A DNA stretch of 64,000 bases from Amycolatopsis thermoflava N1165. Its GTDB lineage: Bacteria > Actinomycetota > Actinomycetes > Mycobacteriales > Pseudonocardiaceae. Location: contig NZ_KI421511.1 in the NCBI RefSeq assembly GCF_000473265.1, positions 4,611,219 to 4,675,218 on the forward strand. Reading direction: 5' to 3'. This document shows positions 25,718 through 33,769 of this stretch, one piece after another. Below the pieces are notes generated by a model. It did no database searches. It had not been told where the DNA came from and saw only the letters and a program-made list of their open reading frames with translations. Position 1 is the first letter of the stretch. Every line of letters begins with the position of its first letter. The position numbers were made by a program, and so were the translations under genes.

Positions 25718-26494
25718 ATGACGGATGTCCCCGCTCTGCGCCGTGGTCTGGCGGTGTTGCGGGTGCTGGCGGCGCGGCCGGGGCCGATCTCGGCCGCCGC
25801 GATCGCGCGTGAGCTGGACCTGCCGCGGTCGACGACATACCACCTCCTGGCGGAGCTGGAGGCTGCGGGTTTCGTGGTGCACCTGGCGGCCGAGCGCCGG
25901 TACGGGCTGGGGATCGCCGCGTTCGAGCTGGGTTCGGCGTACTTGCGGCACGATCCGCTGGAGCGGCTGGCGGCGCCGTTGTTGCGGAAGCTGGCCGACC
26001 GGGTGGGGCACACCGCGCAGCTGGGGGTACTGCACGGCAACGAGTTGCTGTACCTGCTGAAGGAGCGCCCGTCGGCGCCGGAGACGCTGGTGACCGACGT
26101 GGGTGTCCGGTTGCCCGCGCACCTGCCGGCGAGCGGCCAGGTGTTGCTGGCCTACCTGCCGCACGCGCACGTCCGGGCGCTGTATCCGCGCTCGTTCGTC
26201 ACGCGCACCGGCCGGGGCCCGACGTCGCCTGCCGAACTGCGGCAGGCGCTGGCCGCGGTGCGATCACGCGGCTGGGCGGTGGAAGACGGCCAGGTGACCG
26301 CCGATTTCGCCTCGGTGGCGCACGCGGTCTTCGACCACAACGGGCGCCCGCTGGCGTCGGTGGCGGTGACGTTCCGCCACGTGTGCGAATCCGGATGCAC
26401 GCGAACCTGGCCCGACCTGGCGCAGGCAGCCGCCACGACAGCAGCCGCACTGACACGCCAGGTAGGCGGCAAACCCCCGCCCCGCAAACCCTGA
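25718..26494 (+). CDS. IclR-family regulator of histidine utilisation
   Basis: 258 residues from ATG 25718. The N-terminal winged HTH (about 1-62) contains RGLAVLRVLAARPGPISAAA and ELDLPRSTTYHLLAELEAAG. The C-terminal IclR effector domain follows (GHTAQLGVLHGNELLYL; HLPASGQVLLAYLP; VAVTFRH). It is divergent from hutH and separated by a 72-bp region with a perfect palindrome. It most likely represses hut and responds to a pathway intermediate such as urocanate; the inducer is inferred. Confidence 0.93.
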   Translation: MTDVPALRRGLAVLRVLAARPGPISAAAIARELDLPRSTTYHLLAELEAAGFVVHLAAERRYGLGIAAFELGSAYLRHDPLERLAAPLLRKLADRVGHTAQLGVLHGNELLYLLKERPSAPETLVTDVGVRLPAHLPASGQVLLAYLPHAHVRALYPRSFVTRTGRGPTSPAELRQALAAVRSRGWAVEDGQVTADFASVAHAVFDHNGRPLASVAVTFRHVCESGCTRTWPDLAQAAATTAAALTRQVGGKPPPRKP

Positions 26495-26611
26495 CACCGC
26501 ACTCGACAGCAGACCCAATTCCCCGCGCAGCGAAGCGCCCTGGCGAAGCCAGCAGCGAAGCGCCAGCAGCACCACCCGCAACCCACCCACCCGACGCAAC
26601 CAGCGGCAGAC

Positions 26612-26666
26612 GGGGGTCCAGGGGGCGAAGCCCTCCTGGCGGGGGTCTGGGGGTTCGACCCCCAGA
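26612..26666. repeat. Double-hairpin intergenic repeat, copy 1
   Basis: Two adjacent stem-loops: CCAGGGGGCGAAGCCCTCCTGG-type arms, then TCTGGGGGT/ACCCCCAGA with a TCG loop. Related copies lie at about 37632-37685 and 37802-37858. The loop region GGTTCGACCC resembles a tRNA T-arm. This copy lies next to the tmRNA terminator. Similar elements are common in actinomycete intergenic DNA. Confidence 0.6.
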
Positions 26667-26675
26667 GAAAACGAC

Positions 26676-26722
26676 GAAGGCCGAGGCCTGCGAGCGTTCT
26701 CCGCGAGCAGACCTCGGCCTTC
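26676..26722 (-). terminator. Terminator of tmRNA
   Basis: On the minus strand GAAGGCCGAGG and CCTCGGCCTTC anchor a stem of about 15 bp (one mismatch, a 15-nt loop), followed by GTCGTTTTCTC. It begins eight bases after the tmRNA 3' end. Confidence 0.8.
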
Positions 26723-26729
26723 GGCCGAG

Positions 26730-27099
26730 TGGAGGTGCCGGGAATTGAACCCGGGTCCTCTGGCGCCTTGCCTAGGCTTCTCCGTGCGCAGTTCGCTGTG
26801 CCTCTACTCGGCCCCACCGGTCACGCGAACAAGCCGGTGTGACGGGCCCAGCCGCTGTGGTTTTCCCTTCCGGTCCCCGCGGCCGGGTCCGGAAGGTGAG
26901 CCTCCTAGCTGATGCCGGCTACCGGGACGGAGGCGCTCCCGGGCCGACAGACTCGCACTCGCTCAGGCGGCGAGGGCGAAGTCGCGCTGACTATTAGTCT
27001 TGGCGCTTATTTGGTTACGACGACGCTTAACGGTGGTCTCTCGCCTGCACCGGCACGCTTCCCTTGACTCAACGTCCAGAGTCGAAACCGTTCACCCCC
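26730..27099 (-). ncRNA. ssrA: Transfer-messenger RNA (tmRNA)
   Basis: The minus strand starts GGGGGTGAACGGTTTCGAC at 27099 and ends with a tRNA-like T-arm and acceptor (GGGTTCAATTCCCGGCACCTCCA). The 5' GGGGGTG pairs with 3' CACCTCC. The reading frame for the tag lies at 26963-27004 and encodes AKTNSQRDFALAA before TGA, ending in the LAA degron typical of SsrA tags. CCA is not encoded. The partner smpB lies 6.2 kb away on the same strand. It rescues stalled ribosomes by trans-translation. Confidence 0.95.
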
Positions 27100-27254
27100 T
27101 TGATGGTGTTCCGTTACCAGCATAACGCCTCCGGCAACCGGGTTTGTTCCGCACCGGTGGGGTTGTCCCTACCTCGGTGACGCCCGCGCGCCCCATGGTT
27201 CACCAGCGGGAACCTCGCGATGCTGGTCCCGTGTTGCAGAGAGAGGAACGGATC

Positions 27255-27938
27255 ATGGGGCCGACGTATTCCGCGCTGGACGGCACGCGGCCGCGCCCTC
27301 CGGTGCTCGGTTCGCTCGGGTACCTGCTGTGCAACCTGCCACTGGGGGTGGCGGGGTTCGCGCTGATGGTGACCTTGTTCACGGCGGGTCTGGGCACCGC
27401 GATCGTGTGGGTGGGGCTGCCGGTGCTGGCCGCGGGGGTGCTGATCGCCCGTGCGGCCGGCCGCTTCGAGCGCGCCAGGGTGCACCGGATGCTGGGCGCC
27501 TACATCCCGACGCCCTACAAGCCGCTGCCGGAGTTCGGCCTGCAGGCCCGCTGGCGTGCGCGGCTGACCGACGGCGCGACCTGGCGGGACGTCCTCTACC
27601 TGGTTCTGCTGCTGCCGCTGGGGATCGCCGAGTTCACGATCGTGGTGAGTTTGTGGTCGGTCGGGCTGGCCGCGACGACCCTGCCGTTCTACTGCACCTA
27701 CCTGCCTGGTGGCGCCTACTTCTTCCCGGCCTTCGACGAACGCTGGATCGTGGTGGATTCGCCGGTCGACGCGCTGCCGTGGGCGGCGCTGGGGTTGATC
27801 GTCCTGGCCTGCGCGATCGCGCTGACCCGCGGCATGGGCACGGCTCACGCGTTGTTCGCCCGCGCCATGCTCGGTCCGGGGCCGCGTGCCCGCAGGCTCG
27901 TCGAATCGGACACCGACCGCCGTGGTGCGGTGGCATGA
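27255..27938 (+). CDS. Stand-alone putative sensor-domain membrane protein
   Basis: 227 residues from ATG 27255, preceded by GAGAGAGGA. Four hydrophobic segments (LPLGVAGFALMVTLFTAGLG; VWVGLPVLAAGVLIA; VLYLVLLLPLGIAEFTIVVS; LPWAALGLIVLACAIAL) are arranged as in the 'Sensor' domain usually fused to actinobacterial histidine kinases. It has the same internal layout (TWRDVLYL... matching TWRDLAYL...) as the N-terminus of the kinase whose gene overlaps its stop (ATGA). It probably arose by duplication of that domain and may heterodimerise with the kinase. Confidence 0.8.
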   Translation: MGPTYSALDGTRPRPPVLGSLGYLLCNLPLGVAGFALMVTLFTAGLGTAIVWVGLPVLAAGVLIARAAGRFERARVHRMLGAYIPTPYKPLPEFGLQARWRARLTDGATWRDVLYLVLLLPLGIAEFTIVVSLWSVGLAATTLPFYCTYLPGGAYFFPAFDERWIVVDSPVDALPWAALGLIVLACAIALTRGMGTAHALFARAMLGPGPRARRLVESDTDRRGAVA

Positions 27939-29077
27939 TGAGCGCCGTGGCCGGTGAGCACGGGCCGATCGAGCAGCCGCGTCCGGGGGCCGCGAAGTCG
28001 ATCGCATACATGATCTCCTCCTTCGCCTTGCGCCTGGTCCAGTTCGTGCTGGTCGTGACGCTCAGCCTGGTCGGGATCGCGACGACGGTGATCTGGATCG
28101 GGATCCCGATCCTGTTGTGGACCACGAGCATGGTGCGCGGGTTCGGCGACCTGGAGCGCCGCTGGGTGCGCCGGATGCTGGGCACACCCCTGCCGCCAGC
28201 CGACCGCGTACCGGTCGAGGGCGGGGTGCTGCGCCGGTGGCGGATGCGCCTGGTGGACAGCACGACGTGGCGGGACCTCGCGTACCTGCTGGTCGCGTTC
28301 CCGCTGAGCGTGGTCGAGTTCGCGGTCGGCATCGCGTCGATCGTGCTGGTGCCGATGGCGATCTGGGTCGCGCCGTGGATCGGCTGGGTGCACGGCTCGC
28401 TGGCCATCGCGCTGCTGGGCCCGAACCGCGCGGAGCGGCTGCGCGTCAAGGCGCAGCAGCTGCAGGCGTCGCGGGCGCGCGGGGTGGACGCCGCCGAGGC
28501 CGAGCGCCGCCGGATCGAGCGGGACCTGCACGACGGCGCGCAGCAGCGGCTGGTCGCGGTGGCGCTGAACCTGGGCCGGGTCAAGAACAAGCTGGACAAG
28601 GAACCGGACGCGGTCCGCGCGCTGATCGAGGAGGCGCACACCGACGCCAAGCTCGCGGTGTCGGAGCTGCGGGACCTCGCGCGCGGCATCTACCCGGCGG
28701 TGCTGGGCGACCGCGGCCTCGACGCGGCGTTGTCCGCGCTGGCAGCGAAGACGCCGATCCCGGTGGAGGTCGCGGTCGACATCGAGCCGCGCCCGCCGGC
28801 CGCCGTGGAGACCACCGCGTACTTCATCGCCGGCGAGACGCTCACCAACGTCGCCAAGCATTCCGGCGCGACGGAAGCGCAGGTCAAGGCGTGGCGCACG
28901 GACGACAAGGTGATCATCGAGATCACCGACAACGGGCACGGCGGCGCGGAGGTGCGTCCCGGCGGCGGGCTGGCCGGGCTGGCCGACCGGGCCGCCACCA
29001 TCGACGGCGTGATGACGGTGGTGAGCCCCGAGGGCGGCCCGACGGTGGTGCGAGCCGACCTGCCGTGTACCTGGTGA
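27935..29077 (+). CDS. Sensor histidine kinase with N-terminal Sensor domain
   Basis: 380 residues from ATG 27935, overlapping the previous stop. Residues 20-165 form the membrane Sensor domain. HisKA_3 carries H199 in ERDLHDGAQQRLV, and the HATPase has the N-box ETLTNVAKHSGA and a G-box DNGHGGAEVRPGGGLAGL. It probably phosphorylates the NarL regulator encoded 54 bp downstream. The signal is unknown; the duplicated Sensor protein encoded just upstream is the likely co-sensor. Confidence 0.92.
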   Translation: MMSAVAGEHGPIEQPRPGAAKSIAYMISSFALRLVQFVLVVTLSLVGIATTVIWIGIPILLWTTSMVRGFGDLERRWVRRMLGTPLPPADRVPVEGGVLRRWRMRLVDSTTWRDLAYLLVAFPLSVVEFAVGIASIVLVPMAIWVAPWIGWVHGSLAIALLGPNRAERLRVKAQQLQASRARGVDAAEAERRRIERDLHDGAQQRLVAVALNLGRVKNKLDKEPDAVRALIEEAHTDAKLAVSELRDLARGIYPAVLGDRGLDAALSALAAKTPIPVEVAVDIEPRPPAAVETTAYFIAGETLTNVAKHSGATEAQVKAWRTDDKVIIEITDNGHGGAEVRPGGGLAGLADRAATIDGVMTVVSPEGGPTVVRADLPCTW

Positions 29078-29084
29078 CCCGGTT

Positions 29085-29113
29085 CGTGAGTGAATAGGGC
29101 GAATTCACTCACG
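29085..29113. repeat. Perfect 11-bp inverted repeat between kinase and regulator genes
   Basis: CGTGAGTGAAT (29085-29095) and ATTCACTCACG (29103-29113) with a 7-nt loop. No T-run follows, so it is a weak terminator candidate. It could attenuate read-through, act as an operator, or be one copy of a dispersed palindrome. Confidence 0.55.
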
Positions 29114-29130
29114 GACTGGGGGTTGGCGGA

Positions 29131-29775
29131 ATGCGTGTGGTGATCGCCGAGGACGCGGTCCTGCTGCGGGCCGGGGTCGAGCGGTTGCTCGCCGACGAGG
29201 GCATCGAGACGGTCGCCGCGGTCGACCGGGGCGACGAGCTGGTCGGCGCGGTCACCGAGCACCGGCCGGACCTGGCGATCGTCGACGTCCGGATGCCGCC
29301 GACGTTCACCGACGAAGGCTTGCGCGCCGCGCTGGCCGCGCGTGAGGCGGTGCCGGGCCTGCCGGTGCTGGTGCTTTCGCAGTACGTCGAGGAGAGCTAC
29401 GCGGTCGAGCTGCTGTCCGGCGGGGCAGGCGGCGTCGGCTACCTGCTGAAGGAACGCGTGGCCGACGTGGCCGACTTCCTCGACGCGGTCCGCCGTGTCG
29501 CACGGGGCGGCACGGCCATCGATCCGGAGGTGATCGCGCAGGTCATGGCTCGGGGACGGAAGAACCCGCTGGACGCGCTGACCGCGCGGGAGTCCGAGGT
29601 GCTCGGGCTGATGGCGCAGGGCCTGTCCAACTCGGCCATCGCGGCGGCGCTGGTCGTCTCGCACGGCGCCGTGGAGAAGCACATCGGCAACATCTTCGCC
29701 AAGCTCGGGCTGGAGGCCAGCGCGGAGGAGCACCGCCGGGTCCGCGCGGTGCTCACCTACCTCGGCCGCCCCTAG
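29131..29775 (+). CDS. NarL/LuxR-family response regulator
   Basis: 214 residues from ATG 29131. The receiver has ED at 7-8, phospho-acceptor D52 (IVDVRMPP) and Lys in YLLKERVADV. The LuxR HTH lies near 145-205 (LTARESEVLGLMAQGLSNSA; VEKHIGNIFAKLGL). It belongs with the kinase upstream. The last codons overlap the convergent cupin gene by four bases. Confidence 0.95.
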   Translation: MRVVIAEDAVLLRAGVERLLADEGIETVAAVDRGDELVGAVTEHRPDLAIVDVRMPPTFTDEGLRAALAAREAVPGLPVLVLSQYVEESYAVELLSGGAGGVGYLLKERVADVADFLDAVRRVARGGTAIDPEVIAQVMARGRKNPLDALTARESEVLGLMAQGLSNSAIAAALVVSHGAVEKHIGNIFAKLGLEASAEEHRRVRAVLTYLGRP

Positions 29776-30143
29776 CGGGTCCAGGGCGGCACGATCGTGG
29801 TGCCGCCCACCGTGCCGACCATCCCGGCCAATGTGCACACCGTGGCCAGCGCCGGTTCCGCGCCGGGGTTGTCCAACCGGAACAGGGTGTCCGGCGGCAC
29901 GATCATCGCGTCGCCGGGGGCGAGCCGGTGCACCTCGCCGCCGAGCGTCAGTTCGAGCACCCCGGACTGCAGCACGAACACCTCCTCCCGGCTCACCGAG
30001 TGCTCCTCGCCGGTCAGCCCCGGCTCGAGCTCGAGCAGCCAGACGGCCAGCTCGGCGGACCCACGGCTGGGCACGGCCAGCGGGCGGAACACCGCACCGC
30101 CGCGCTCGAACCGGGGCGCCTCCGCCAACGTCGCGACAGGCAT
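29772..30143 (-). CDS. Cupin-domain protein
   Basis: 123 residues from ATG 30143. A single small beta-barrel cupin: GLTGEEHSVSREEVFVLQSG is motif 1 with the metal-type His/Glu pattern, and APGDAMIVPPDTLFRLDNPG is motif 2. It is divergent from a MarR regulator across an operator-rich 79-bp region, so it is almost certainly a MarR target. The substrate is unknown; small cupins of this kind often bind or oxidise small aromatics, or remodel signals. Confidence 0.85.
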   Translation of the reverse strand: MPVATLAEAPRFERGGAVFRPLAVPSRGSAELAVWLLELEPGLTGEEHSVSREEVFVLQSGVLELTLGGEVHRLAPGDAMIVPPDTLFRLDNPGAEPALATVCTLAGMVGTVGGTTIVPPWTR

Positions 30144-30160
30144 TTTCCGACCTCCAAGTA

Positions 30161-30221
30161 GTCAAGCAGCTTTACCAGTTTTAAGGTAAAGCAGCTTGAC
30201 CATCTAGTCAAGGAGCTTGAC
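30161..30221. promoter_or_regulatory. Three MarR-type operator boxes
   Basis: Three 15-bp quasi-palindromes: GTCAAGCAGCTTTAC (30161-30175), GTAAAGCAGCTTGAC (30186-30200) and GTCAAGGAGCTTGAC (30207-30221). Centres are 25 and 21 bp apart. The third contains the AGGAG ribosome-binding site of the MarR gene and ends one base before its ATG. The arrangement fits cooperative autorepression and control of the divergent cupin gene. Confidence 0.7.
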
Positions 30222-30222
30222 C

Positions 30223-30678
30223 ATGACCGCTGGCGACCTGCCGGGACTGCTCGCGCTGACCTTCCGCGCGCTGATGGACGAGATCCACGAGCACCTCGCC
30301 GCGGAGGGGTTCGACGACGTCCGCCCGGCACACGGCTTCGTGTTCCACTTCCTGTCGCACCGCCCCGCCACAGCCGTCGAGCTCGGCGAGCACCTCGGCA
30401 TCACCAAGCAGGCCGCCGTGCAGCTCGTCGACGAGCTGATCACCCGCGGGTACGTCGAACGCCGCCCGCACCCGACCGACCGGCGCAGCAGGCTGGTCGT
30501 CCTGACGCCGCGCGGCCGCCAGTGCATCGACCGGGTGGTGGCGCACTCGCGAGCGGCCGAGGACCGGTGGGCGCACCTGATCGGCGCCGATGATTTCGCC
30601 CGGATGCACCAAGGGTTGTCGGCGTTCGCGGACGATATGGCGCGACACCGGAGGGTCACCGTCCGTCCGGTGTGGTGA
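30223..30678 (+). CDS. MarR-family regulator
   Basis: 151 residues from ATG 30223 with AGGAG seven bases upstream (the TTG at 30217 lies too close to that site). Winged HTH: ATAVELGEHLGITKQAAVQL as recognition region and the wing VERRPHPTDRRSRLVVLT with the family's conserved Asp-Arg-Arg. It probably represses itself and the divergent cupin through the three boxes between them. Confidence 0.92.
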   Translation: MTAGDLPGLLALTFRALMDEIHEHLAAEGFDDVRPAHGFVFHFLSHRPATAVELGEHLGITKQAAVQLVDELITRGYVERRPHPTDRRSRLVVLTPRGRQCIDRVVAHSRAAEDRWAHLIGADDFARMHQGLSAFADDMARHRRVTVRPVW

Positions 30679-30772
30679 ATCGCTCCTCACCCGTTCTGAC
30701 GGCGGCGCCCGGTCCGCCGCTCACCTACCATGGGCGGACGTTGACATCGTTTCCCCGCACGAGGAGGGCCCC

Positions 30773-30991
30773 ATGACCGAAGAGAACGTCCGGTTCTTCG
30801 GTGGCCCACTCGACGGCCGGGTCCAGACGCTCGACGACCCGGTGAGCGGCACGGTCATGCGGCACGTCCACCTGCACGAGGGCCCCAAGATCGAGACCTT
30901 CTACCAGCTCGGGTTCTCCCCGGAGGCCGGCTGGGAGTACCGGCTCTGCGGCCTGCCCGCCTCCGAGGTCGACGAGGCTCGCGAGCTGTAG
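30773..30991 (+). CDS. Small hypothetical protein
   Basis: 72 residues from ATG 30773, with GAGGAGGG five bases upstream; the longer upstream frame is shadow. The sequence starts MTEENVRFFGGPLDGRVQTL and contains HVHLHEGPKIETFYQLGF. The FFGGPLDG start recurs in small actinobacterial proteins of unknown function that may form a beta-rich fold. No membrane segment or motif. Confidence 0.7.
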   Translation: MTEENVRFFGGPLDGRVQTLDDPVSGTVMRHVHLHEGPKIETFYQLGFSPEAGWEYRLCGLPASEVDEAREL

Positions 30992-31088
30992 GTAGGGCGG
31001 ACCCCACCACGGTCCTGCACCTGTCCCCCGCCCGAAGACGGCGGTCTGCCCGGCTGTGCCCGGAACCCGTTCCGACCAGGCTGAACGC

Positions 31089-32372
31089 ATGCGAACAAGC
31101 CTGCGGCAGGCCCCGGCGGGAGCCCGCGACACCTTCCTCGACGTGGTCCGCGCGACCGCGATCCTCGCCGTCATCGGGCAGCACTGGCTGATGCCCGTGC
31201 TCAGCTACGACCACGGCCGTCTCGCGACCGGCAACGCACTGACCACCCCCGGCTGGTGGGCGCTGACCTGGCTGTCCCAGGTCATGCCGATGGTCTTCTT
31301 CGCCGGTGGCGCCGCCAACCTGATGTCGCTGCGCCGCGCCGCGTCCACGCGCGACTGGCTGTCCACGCGGCTCAAGCGCCTGCTGGTCCCGGTCCTGCCG
31401 CTGTTCGCGGTGTGGCTCCTGGCGCCGGACCTGCTGCGCGACCTCGGCGCTCCGGAGCAGCCGGTGCAGATCGCCGGCGCGATCGCCGGGCAGTTGCTGT
31501 GGTTCCTCGCCGTCTACCTGATCACCGTCGCCGCGACGCCGCTCATGCTGGCCGCGCACCGCCGCTGGGGTCTGCGCGTGCCGCTGGTGCTCACCGGGCT
31601 CGCGGTGATCGTCGACTTCGGACGGTTCGAGGTGTTCGGCCCGCTCGGTTACGCCAACGCAGTGTTCGTCTGGCTCGCCGTGCACCAGCTCGGCTTCTCC
31701 TATGCCGAGGGCAGGCTCGGCACGCTGAGCCGTCGTGGCGCGGCCGCGCTGGCCGTGGCCGGGTTCGGGGTCACCGCGCTGGCCGTCGCGTTCGGTCCGT
31801 ACCCGGCGAGCATGATCGGCATGCCGGGCGCGCCGGTGTCCAACATGAGCCCGCCGACCGCGGTGCTGATGAGCCTCGCCGTCGGGCAGGCCGGGTTCTG
31901 GCTGGCGCTCAAGCCCACGCTGGCCACGCTCGCCGAGCGCCCCGCCGTCGCCGCCGTGCTGCGCTGGAGCGGACCGCGGTTCATGAGCATGTACCTGTGG
32001 CACATGCCGGCGCTGGTCGTCGTCGCCGGCGTCGCGGTGCTCGGCTTCGGTTACGCGACACCGGAACCCGGCAGCGCGGACTGGTTCGCCGTCGCCCCGC
32101 TGTGGGTCGGTGCGGCCGCGGTCGTGCTGGCCGGTCTGCTGAAGGCGTTCGGGCGCTTCGAAACCCGGCCCAGCCCGGCCGGCGCCGTCCCGGCCGGACA
32201 GCTCGCCGCGGCTGCCGTGCTGGCGTCCGCCGGACTGCTCGGCCTGGCCGCGAAGGGGTTCACCACGCCGCTGGAAGCCGGGATGCTCGCCGGTCCCGTG
32301 CCGTGGGTGGCGCTGGTGGTGACGGGGCTGCTGCTGGCGGCGAAGCCGGTGCGGGTCGCCGTCAGAGGTTGA
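31089..32372 (+). CDS. Acyltransferase 3-family integral membrane protein
   Basis: 427 residues from ATG 31089. About ten or more membrane helices. The catalytic-type opening RDTFLDVVRATAILAVIGQHW carries the conserved Arg and His of acyltransferase-3 (OafA-like) proteins, and the YLWHMPAL motif late in the chain is also typical. Such proteins transfer acyl groups to surface polysaccharides, lipids or antibiotics. The target is unknown. Its 3' end overlaps the convergent amidohydrolase gene by 11 bases. Confidence 0.85.
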   Translation: MRTSLRQAPAGARDTFLDVVRATAILAVIGQHWLMPVLSYDHGRLATGNALTTPGWWALTWLSQVMPMVFFAGGAANLMSLRRAASTRDWLSTRLKRLLVPVLPLFAVWLLAPDLLRDLGAPEQPVQIAGAIAGQLLWFLAVYLITVAATPLMLAAHRRWGLRVPLVLTGLAVIVDFGRFEVFGPLGYANAVFVWLAVHQLGFSYAEGRLGTLSRRGAAALAVAGFGVTALAVAFGPYPASMIGMPGAPVSNMSPPTAVLMSLAVGQAGFWLALKPTLATLAERPAVAAVLRWSGPRFMSMYLWHMPALVVVAGVAVLGFGYATPEPGSADWFAVAPLWVGAAAVVLAGLLKAFGRFETRPSPAGAVPAGQLAAAAVLASAGLLGLAAKGFTTPLEAGMLAGPVPWVALVVTGLLLAAKPVRVAVRG

Positions 32373-33252
32373 GCAGCTTCGCCGGGGTGTCGTGCAGGAC
32401 GGCCCGCAGGAAGTCGTCCCCGAGGCGGTCGTCGGCAGCCCAGCCGGCGACCGCCCGCAGCTGCGTGGCGTAGGAGTAGGGGATGTTCGGGAAGTCGGTG
32501 CCGAGCACGATCCGGTCGGCGATGTCCGCGAGCCGGCTCGTCCAGTCCGGCGGCAGCGGCATCAGCGCCTCGGTGAACGGGACGCCGACCATCGTGGTGT
32601 CCAGGTGGACGCGCGGGTACCGCTCGACCAGCGCGAGCGCCTCGGCGTACTCGGGCATCCCCGCGTGCGCGAGCACCGCTGTCAGCCGCGGGTGCCGGGC
32701 GAGCACCTCACCGAACACGTCGAGCCCTGTGTGCGGGCCGCGCTCAGGCCCGTGCCCGGCGTGCACGACGACGGGCACCCCGGCTTCGGCGAGCGCGCCC
32801 CACGCGGGGTCGAGCAGCTCGTCCCGCGGGTCGTACGCGCCGACCTGGACGTGCGCCTTGAAGCAGCGGGCGCCGGCCTGCAGCGCTTCGACGACGTAGG
32901 TGGCCGCCGACGGTTCCGGGTAGAGCGTCGCGGTGGGCACCGCGGCCGGGACGCGTTCGGCGAACTCGCGCAGCCACCCGTTGAGCCACTCGGCCATGCC
33001 GGGCTTGTGCGGGTAGGCCAGCGGCGCGTACCGCAGCACCCCGAACGATTCGAGCAGCGCGACCCGCTCGTCCTCGGCCACCCGGTACTGGATGGGCCAC
33101 TCGTAGCCGGTGCGCTCACCGATCCGGTCGAAGTAGGCCCAGACCTTGACCAGCATCCGTTCCGGCAGGAAGTGCAGGTGCAGGTCGACGAGACCGTCCA
33201 GGCCGAGACCGCGCACCCACTCCCGGATGTCCTCGTCGCGCTCCGGCCCCAC
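32362..33252 (-). CDS. Amidohydrolase (TIM-barrel, ACMSD-like group)
   Basis: 296 residues from GTG 33252. Metal motifs of amidohydrolase_2 proteins: VDLHLHFLPERML (HxH), Lys in CFKAHVQVGAYD, VVVHAGHGPE, and a final Asp in LGTDFPNIPY. The group includes decarboxylases and hydrolases of small carboxylates; the reaction cannot be assigned from sequence alone. The start abuts the smpB stop directly (33253), so it is probably co-transcribed downstream of smpB. Confidence 0.85.
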   Translation of the reverse strand: MGPERDEDIREWVRGLGLDGLVDLHLHFLPERMLVKVWAYFDRIGERTGYEWPIQYRVAEDERVALLESFGVLRYAPLAYPHKPGMAEWLNGWLREFAERVPAAVPTATLYPEPSAATYVVEALQAGARCFKAHVQVGAYDPRDELLDPAWGALAEAGVPVVVHAGHGPERGPHTGLDVFGEVLARHPRLTAVLAHAGMPEYAEALALVERYPRVHLDTTMVGVPFTEALMPLPPDWTSRLADIADRIVLGTDFPNIPYSYATQLRAVAGWAADDRLGDDFLRAVLHDTPAKLLNL

Positions 33253-33729
33253 CTAGCGGCGGCCCTTCAACGCCCTGCCCACGGCGCGGCTGATCTCGCG
33301 CTGGGCGTCGCGCTTGGCCAGGTCCTGGCGCTTGTCGTAGGCCTTCTTGCCCTTGGCCAGCGCGAGCTCGACCTTGACCTTGCCGTCCTTGAAGTACATG
33401 GACAGCGGGACGAGCGAGAGCCCGCCCTCCTTGGTCTTGCCGATCAGCTTCTCGATCTCGCCGCGGTGCAGCAGCAGCTTCCGCTTGCGCCGCGACTCGT
33501 GGTTGGTCCACGTGCCGTGCTCGTACTCGGGGATGTGGAGGTTGCGCAGCCACACCTCACCGTCGTCGACCGTGGCGAACGCGTCGACCAGCGAGGCGCG
33601 GCCGGCGCGCAGGCTCTTCACCTCGGTGCCCACCAGCGCGATCCCGGCCTCATAGGTGTCCAGCACCGCGTAGTCGTGCCGCGCGCGGCGGTTCGACGCG
33701 ATCACCTTGGAGCCTCGTTCTTTGGGCAT
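33253..33729 (-). CDS. smpB: SsrA-binding protein SmpB
   Basis: 158 residues from ATG 33729. It has the SmpB core: [37 protein letters not shown], the central [16 protein letters not shown], and the basic tail ([20 protein letters not shown]) that enters the ribosomal decoding centre. It delivers tmRNA to stalled ribosomes; ssrA is at 26730-27099. Downstream of ftsX in the conserved actinobacterial prfB-ftsE-ftsX-smpB order. Confidence 0.97.
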   Translation of the reverse strand: MPKERGSKVIASNRRARHDYAVLDTYEAGIALVGTEVKSLRAGRASLVDAFATVDDGEVWLRNLHIPEYEHGTWTNHESRRKRKLLLHRGEIEKLIGKTKEGGLSLVPLSMYFKDGKVKVELALAKGKKAYDKRQDLAKRDAQREISRAVGRALKGRR

Positions 33730-33769
33730 AGTTCCAGGTTATCCCACACGTCCCGGGCGGAGCACGGCG

